Below the pieces are notes generated by a model, which ran no database searches, was not told where the DNA came from, and saw nothing but the letters and a program-made list of their open reading frames with translations. A stretch of 36,312 nt of DNA from Lachnospiraceae bacterium (GTDB lineage Bacteria; Bacillota; Clostridia; Lachnospirales; Lachnospiraceae), in assembly GCA_017445585.1 (NCBI GenBank), contig JAFSTX010000079.1, forward strand, positions 1 through 36,312, in the 5' to 3' direction. Below, piece by piece: positions 32,308 through 36,312 of this stretch; positions within the stretch are counted from its first letter, which is position 1, and each line of letters begins with the position of its first letter. Made by a program: the position numbers and the translations under genes.

Positions 32308-32856
32308 ATGTTTTGCAAGAATTGTGGAGCAAATATTCCCGACGGTTCGAGATTCTGCCCGGAGTGCGGGACTTCTTTCGAAGCGGAGCAGGCAGCTAAT
32401 GCCGAGCCGCAGTACCAGGAGCCGTCATATCAGCAGCCTCAGTATCAGCAGCCGCAGTACCAGCAGCCCCAGTACCAGCAGCCGTATCAGCCTCAGTATC
32501 AGCAGACTGCGACTGCTCCCGACGGTAAGCCACTGCGCGGAAACGGCTTTGCCATCACCGGACTGGTCCTTGCCATCCTGACCGTTTTCCTCTGCTGGAT
32601 CCCCTTCTTCGGACCGCTGCTGGGCATCGCTGCAGTGATATTCAGCGCCCTCGGAATCCGCACCCAGCTCAAGGCCATGGGCATCACCGCTCTGGTCATC
32701 AGCATCCTGTTCCTGATCGTGGGAGTGTTCATCACAGTGATCACGATCATCGCCATGCAGTATGCTACCAGCTGGCTCGATTCCAGCGGCTATAACCTGA
32801 ACGATTTCTTCAGGTTCTTTGAGCAGTTCGGAGATTCCGGAAATTACTTCAGATAA
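32308..32856 (+). CDS. Zinc-ribbon, Gln/Pro-rich repeat, membrane protein
   Basis: A 182-residue protein. A zinc ribbon opens it (C3, C6, C17, C20 in FCKNCG and FCPECG). Residues ~34-66 are a low-complexity stretch built from the unit YQQPQ, also visible as a DNA repeat at about 32420-32500. Three hydrophobic segments (DUF4190-like: ITGLVLAILTVFLCWIPFFG, then GIAAVIFSALGI and MGITALVISILFLIVGV) follow and a short polar tail. AGAGAGGTGA precedes the ATG. This architecture is common in Clostridia and may sense or scaffold at the membrane; function unknown. It is a single-gene unit. Confidence 0.82.
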   Translation: MFCKNCGANIPDGSRFCPECGTSFEAEQAANAEPQYQEPSYQQPQYQQPQYQQPQYQQPYQPQYQQTATAPDGKPLRGNGFAITGLVLAILTVFLCWIPFFGPLLGIAAVIFSALGIRTQLKAMGITALVISILFLIVGVFITVITIIAMQYATSWLDSSGYNLNDFFRFFEQFGDSGNYFR

Positions 32857-32881
32857 GTGCCATGCGGTCTGTCTTATCAGA

Positions 32882-32917
32882 AAAGAGCACCCCGGCCATG
32901 AGGCCCGGAGTGCTCTT
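32882..32917. terminator. Bidirectional terminator between convergent genes
   Basis: AAAGAGCAC (32882-32890) pairs with GTGCTCTTT (32909-32917), extended inward by GC pairs with two mismatches. A and T runs flank both sides, so it can serve the zinc-ribbon gene and the minus-strand cytidylyltransferase. Confidence 0.8.
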
Positions 32918-32931
32918 TCTTATGAATAAAC

Positions 32932-33612
32932 TCAGATATGTTCCTTTTCGTCCACGATGTGCTCGGCGTATTTCATGTCGCTCCGCGTCGTGATCTTTAT
33001 GTTCGTATAATCTCCCGAAACCAGACGTACGTCCATCTTGGAGTATTCCATCATCATGCAGTCGTCGGTCGGCTCCGGCCCGTCATAGGCGAGGTGCGCC
33101 CTGATCAGATCCTCGCGCCTGAAGCACTGGGGAGTGTGGACCAGCCAGGTGTTCATTCGGTTCGTGGTCCTCATCACAAGCTGATTCTCGTAGGCGAGTT
33201 TGACAGTATCCTTGGATCTGACGCCGATGGCTGCCGCAGGATAATCCTCCAGGGCTTTCAGGCAGTCTGAGATATAATATGCCTTGAGAAAGGGCCTCGC
33301 CCCGTCCTGGATCACCACATAGTCGGCCCCTGTGGCATTGATGGCGTTCCAGACGGACTGACGGCGGCTGGCGCCGCCCGTAACGATGCGGCAGGGTTTA
33401 TGGAGCTGGCCGGGATCGAGGAGAGACTGTTCACCGTCCTTTACCACGATCACGATCTCGTCGATCTCCATATGGGCATCCATGGCGTTAATGCAGTAAT
33501 TGATGACAGGCATCCCGCGAAGCGGCAGATAGACCTTGTTCATGGCTCCGCCGAATCTGGAGCCCGTGCCTCCTGCGAGGATTATTCCGGCCACTGTTTT
33601 CCTAAGATGCAT
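32932..33612 (-). CDS. ispD: IspD/TarI-type cytidylyltransferase
   Basis: Transfers CMP to 2-C-methyl-D-erythritol 4-phosphate in the MEP isoprenoid pathway (IspD), or to ribitol-5-phosphate in teichoic acid synthesis (TarI). The 226-residue protein has the nucleotide loop AGIILAGGTGSRFGG, KVYLPLRGMPVINY, GGASRRQSVWNAI and IQDGARPF. HTPQCFRREDL is shared by both enzymes. The ATG at 33612 follows GGGAGGAA (complement of 33617-33624), so the seven extra upstream residues were dropped. With no other MEP or ribitol gene nearby, IspD is the default. TarI stays possible given the surface-polymer genes in this window. Confidence 0.82.
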   Translation of the reverse strand: MHLRKTVAGIILAGGTGSRFGGAMNKVYLPLRGMPVINYCINAMDAHMEIDEIVIVVKDGEQSLLDPGQLHKPCRIVTGGASRRQSVWNAINATGADYVVIQDGARPFLKAYYISDCLKALEDYPAAAIGVRSKDTVKLAYENQLVMRTTNRMNTWLVHTPQCFRREDLIRAHLAYDGPEPTDDCMMMEYSKMDVRLVSGDYTNIKITTRSDMKYAEHIVDEKEHI

Positions 33613-33759
33613 TGATTTCCTCCCTGCGGACATGCGCCGCCTGTTTCGATAACGATATAATTATACATGGTTTTATCAAAAAGAAAACCGCAAATGCCAA
33701 AGCGAACAGTTTATTTACGCTCCGCAAAGAGCAAATCGCCCGAAAAAAGGATAAACTAC

Positions 33760-33788
33760 TTGGAAAAGCAGGTGTTTTGCGATATAAT
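33760..33788 (+). promoter_or_regulatory. Promoter of the glycosyltransferase-valS pair
   Basis: TTGGAA (33760-33765), 17 bp, TATAAT (33783-33788). The 33613-33759 stretch otherwise shows no gene. Confidence 0.6.
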
Positions 33789-33824
33789 CTACATTTGATT
33801 TTTTATATGCAAAAGGTGATAGTC

Positions 33825-34757
33825 ATGCTTTCGGTCGTCATACCTGCTTTTAACGAAGAGAAGATGATACCTGTCGCAGCAGAGCGCATCGGCTGGGTCC
33901 TTTCGGACGCCGGTATACCCTGCGAGCTGATCTTTGTGGACGACGGATCGACAGACGGCTCCTGGGAGGCAGTCAGATCGCTCAGTGCCCCAGAAGGCTC
34001 AGATATCAGGATCCGCGGAGTGCATTTTTCGCGTAATTTCGGCAAGGAGGCAGCCATGTTCGCCGGACTTCGCGCGGCAGTGGGTGATGCGGTGGCTGTA
34101 CTTGACTGCGATCTGCAGCATCCGCCCGAAAAGCTTCCGGAGATGTATGCACTCTGGGAGGAGGGCTATGAAGTCATCGAGGGCATCAAATCCGACCGCG
34201 GCAGAGAGTCGGGCGGACACAGAGCTTTCTCCAGGCTTTTCTACCGCCTGATCAGCAGCGGGAGCGGTTTCGATATGTCAGATTCTTCCGATTTTAAGCT
34301 GCTTGACCGCAAGGTAGTGGATACGCTGAATTCCCTTCCGGAAAAGAACGCCTTTTTCCGCGCGCTCTCATTCTGGTCCGGATACAGGAGGACGTCCGTC
34401 ACATATGCGGTGGCGCAGCGTACCATTGGCCGCAGCAAATGGAACACATGCAGCCTGGTCAGGTACGCAATAAACACCATCACCTCGTTCTCCGCGGCTC
34501 CGCTTCATATCATCACCTGGCTCGGAGCGCTGACCTTTCTGGTCTCACTGGTCATGGGCGTCATAGCCCTGGTCCATAAGATCTCCGGCAGCGCCGTGGA
34601 GGGCTTTACCACCGTAATACTGCTGATCCTGCTTATGGGAAGCCTGATCATGCTGAGCCTCGGCATCATAGGCATATACATTTCCAAAATATACGACGAG
34701 GTCAAGGGACGCCCGAGATATGTGGTATCGGAGACCTTCGGAGAGGAGATAAAATGA
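33825..34757 (+). CDS. Family 2 glycosyltransferase, DPM1/GtrB-like
   Basis: A 310-residue membrane glycosyltransferase that most likely puts a hexose on undecaprenyl phosphate for later use on surface polymers. The GT-A fold starts [13 protein letters not shown], with [13 protein letters not shown], and the metal-binding D94-x-D96 in [20 protein letters not shown] is the acceptor-site motif, and two C-terminal helices (~230-290) anchor it, as in GtrB and YkcC. AAAGGTGA (33812-33819) is placed for the ATG at 33825, not the one at 33807. No flippase or GT-C partner is visible. Its stop overlaps the valS start (ATGA). Confidence 0.88.
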   Translation: MLSVVIPAFNEEKMIPVAAERIGWVLSDAGIPCELIFVDDGSTDGSWEAVRSLSAPEGSDIRIRGVHFSRNFGKEAAMFAGLRAAVGDAVAVLDCDLQHPPEKLPEMYALWEEGYEVIEGIKSDRGRESGGHRAFSRLFYRLISSGSGFDMSDSSDFKLLDRKVVDTLNSLPEKNAFFRALSFWSGYRRTSVTYAVAQRTIGRSKWNTCSLVRYAINTITSFSAAPLHIITWLGALTFLVSLVMGVIALVHKISGSAVEGFTTVILLILLMGSLIMLSLGIIGIYISKIYDEVKGRPRYVVSETFGEEIK

Positions 34758-36307
34758 GAGAACTTGAGAAGACCTACAGCCCCGGAGACATAGAGGAGAG
34801 ACTGTATAATAAATGGGTGGAAAAGGGATATTTCAAGGCCCACGTGAATCCTGACAAAAAGCCCTTTACCATCGTCATGCCCCCGCCTAATATCACCGGC
34901 CAGCTGCATATGGGTCACGCCATGGACAATACCATGCAGGATATCATTATCAGATATAAGAGGATGCAGGGCTATGAGGCTCTGTGGGTCCCCGGCACCG
35001 ATCATGCCTCGATAGCTACCGAGGCAAAGGTCGTGGAAGCCATGAGGGCGGAAGGCCTGACCAAGGAAATGATCGGCCGCGAAGGCTTTCTTGAGAGAGC
35101 GTGGGACTGGCGCGAGAAATACGGCAAGCGCATCGTCAGCCAGCTGAAAAAGCTGGGCAGCAGCTGCGACTGGAGCCGCGAGCGATTTACCATGGACGAG
35201 GGCTGTTCTGAAGCCGTCAGGACCGTTTTTGTAAATCTTTACAACAAGAAGCTCATATACAGGGGCAACCGTCTCGTGAACTGGTGCCCTAAGTGCAATA
35301 CCTCGATCTCCGACGCGGAAGTGGAGTACGAGAGCAAAGAGGCAGCCTTCTACCATCTGCTCTACAAGGTCGTGGAGACCGGGGAGTATCTGGAGCTGGC
35401 TACCACAAGGCCCGAGACCATGCTCGGCGATACCGCCGTCGCGATCAATCCCGAGGATCCCAGATTTGCTCATCTGCACGGCTGCCATGTGATCATACCG
35501 ATCATAGACAAAGAGATCCCGATCGTATGCGACGAGCATGCCGATATGGAAAAGGGCACCGGCGTCGTAAAGATCACCCCTGCCCACGACCCTAACGATT
35601 TTGAGGTAGGCAAGCGCCATGACCTGCCTTCCGTGCGCGTGCTGACCTATGACGGACGCATGACCGGAGCAGCAGATGCCTCAGAAGCGGCGGAGCTGCT
35701 TGCCTCAGGCAGGGCGGCCGAGGGCGAGCCCGAGGTGCTGGACTGCGGGCAGTTCGCCGGTATGACAGCCATCGAAGCGCGGACTGCCATCGTCGAAAAA
35801 CTCAGGGAGATCGGCGCACTAAAAACCATAGAGCCTCTGACTCATGACGTCGGGACCTGCTACAGGTGCCATACGGTCATTGAGCCCATGATCTCAAAGC
35901 AGTGGTTCGTAAAGATGGCTCCTCTCGCAGAACCGGCTATCAAGGCAGTGGAGGACGGTACCATCAGATATGTCCCGGATCGCTTCACCAAGTCCTATCT
36001 TAACTGGATGAGAGGTACGCGCGACTGGTGCATCAGCCGTCAGCTTTGGTGGGGCCATCAGATCCCCGCGTGGTACTGCGATGACTGCGGCGAGACGGTC
36101 GTGGCAAAGGAGGCTCCGTGCAGTTGTCCGAAGTGCGGCAGCTCAAATCTCACCCAGGACCCCGATACGCTGGACACCTGGTTCTCCAGCGCGCTCTGGC
36201 CTTTCTCCACTCTGGGCTGGCCTGAGGAGACAGAGGATCTGAAGTATTTCTATCCGACGAATACACTTGTCACGGGAGAATTTTTGGAAGAAAAAATCAT
36301 TGACTAA
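34754..36307 (+). pseudogene. valS: Valine--tRNA ligase, truncated by a sequence discontinuity
   Basis: The first ~508 residues are a normal Val[17 protein letters not shown] with the HIGH-type motif, [17 protein letters not shown], the editing domain with [42 protein letters not shown] with a zinc-ribbon, and [22 protein letters not shown]. After [10 protein letters not shown] (ending 36277) homologues continue YDIIFFWVARM, but here the text becomes EFLEEKIID and a stop. The KMSKS motif and the whole anticodon-binding half (~370 residues) are missing. No frame in the last 35 bases restores the family sequence. Either an insertion begins here, or the assembly is chimeric at its end. AGGAG precedes the ATG, which overlaps the upstream stop. 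Confidence 0.8.
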
Positions 36308-36312
36308 AAATG

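Noticed and set aside
32420-32500. Short tandem DNA repeat, considered as a CRISPR or minisatellite
   Set aside because: It is the in-frame coding of the YQQPQ protein repeat; units are contiguous with no spacers.
32932-33612. Calling the cytidylyltransferase TarI on the strength of the Dlt-like genes
   Set aside because: It is over 10 kb from that locus, with no TarJ-like reductase beside it; IspD is the safer call.
34505-35620. Minus-strand frame of 371 codons opposite the glycosyltransferase and valS
   Set aside because: Antisense shadow spanning two well-supported overlapping genes.

Overview
The window looks like chromosomal backbone of an anaerobic, Gram-positive Clostridia member, most likely Lachnospiraceae-like (the family is inferred, not proven). 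Supporting signs are pyrophosphate (PPi)-dependent phosphofructokinase beside class II aldolase, a K+-dependent membrane pyrophosphatase, DUF4364 and DUF6145-type proteins, a Rho with a long charged insertion, CWB2 cell-wall-binding repeats, a Dlt-like operon, strong AGGAGG-type ribosome sites, and sigma-A-like promoters with 16-17 bp spacers. Base composition is moderate (about half GC by eye) and even, except inside the insertion sequence and in the last ~35 bases.

Layout. 1-1854: divergent glycolytic genes, aldolase (-) and PPi-phosphofructokinase (+), ending in a clear terminator. 1870-4217: DUF554 membrane protein and a MATE exporter, followed by what looks like a decayed second MATE gene. 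4234-6361: a DegV-type lipid-binding protein coupled to a GNAT-like protein, behind a strong promoter with an adjoining 18-bp palindrome, closed by a 37-bp perfect hairpin. 6386-8355: secreted protein with three CWB2 repeats. 8472-10626: K+-dependent membrane pyrophosphatase. 10652-11922: membrane diguanylate cyclase. 11945-12695: uracil phosphoribosyltransferase.

12792-22518 is the most interesting block. It holds, all on the + strand with short gaps, a phosphohexomutase, two tandem membrane-anchored Ig-like/transglutaminase-like proteins, an aspartate/glutamate racemase, a REP-like palindromic repeat, then a dltA-dltC-dltB-like set, an SGNH-like partner and a lipoprotein. I read it as a cell-surface polymer modification locus. 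The adenylating enzyme lacks the cysteine that DltA uses to choose D-alanine, and a racemase sits directly upstream, so the amino acid it transfers may not be D-alanine.

22529-23771: rpsF-ssb-rpsR with a structured leader. 23786-24433: DUF4364 (-). 24471-26198: an intact IS30-family element with perfect 29-bp inverted repeats and an unusually long 14-bp flanking direct repeat, placed between the divergent DUF4364 and rho promoters without touching either. 26236-32211: rho, trpS, tadA, a small membrane protein, birA, DUF6145 and dus, tightly packed and partly overlapping. 32241-32917: zinc-ribbon membrane protein. 32932-33612 (-): ispD-type cytidylyltransferase. 33760-end: a DPM1/GtrB-type glycosyltransferase overlapping valS. 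valS is broken by an abrupt change of sequence near 36277, just before the window ends.

Functionally, the PPi-dependent phosphofructokinase and the ion-pumping pyrophosphatase would share the PPi pool, tying glycolysis to membrane energisation. I found no tRNA or rRNA gene, CRISPR array or prophage.
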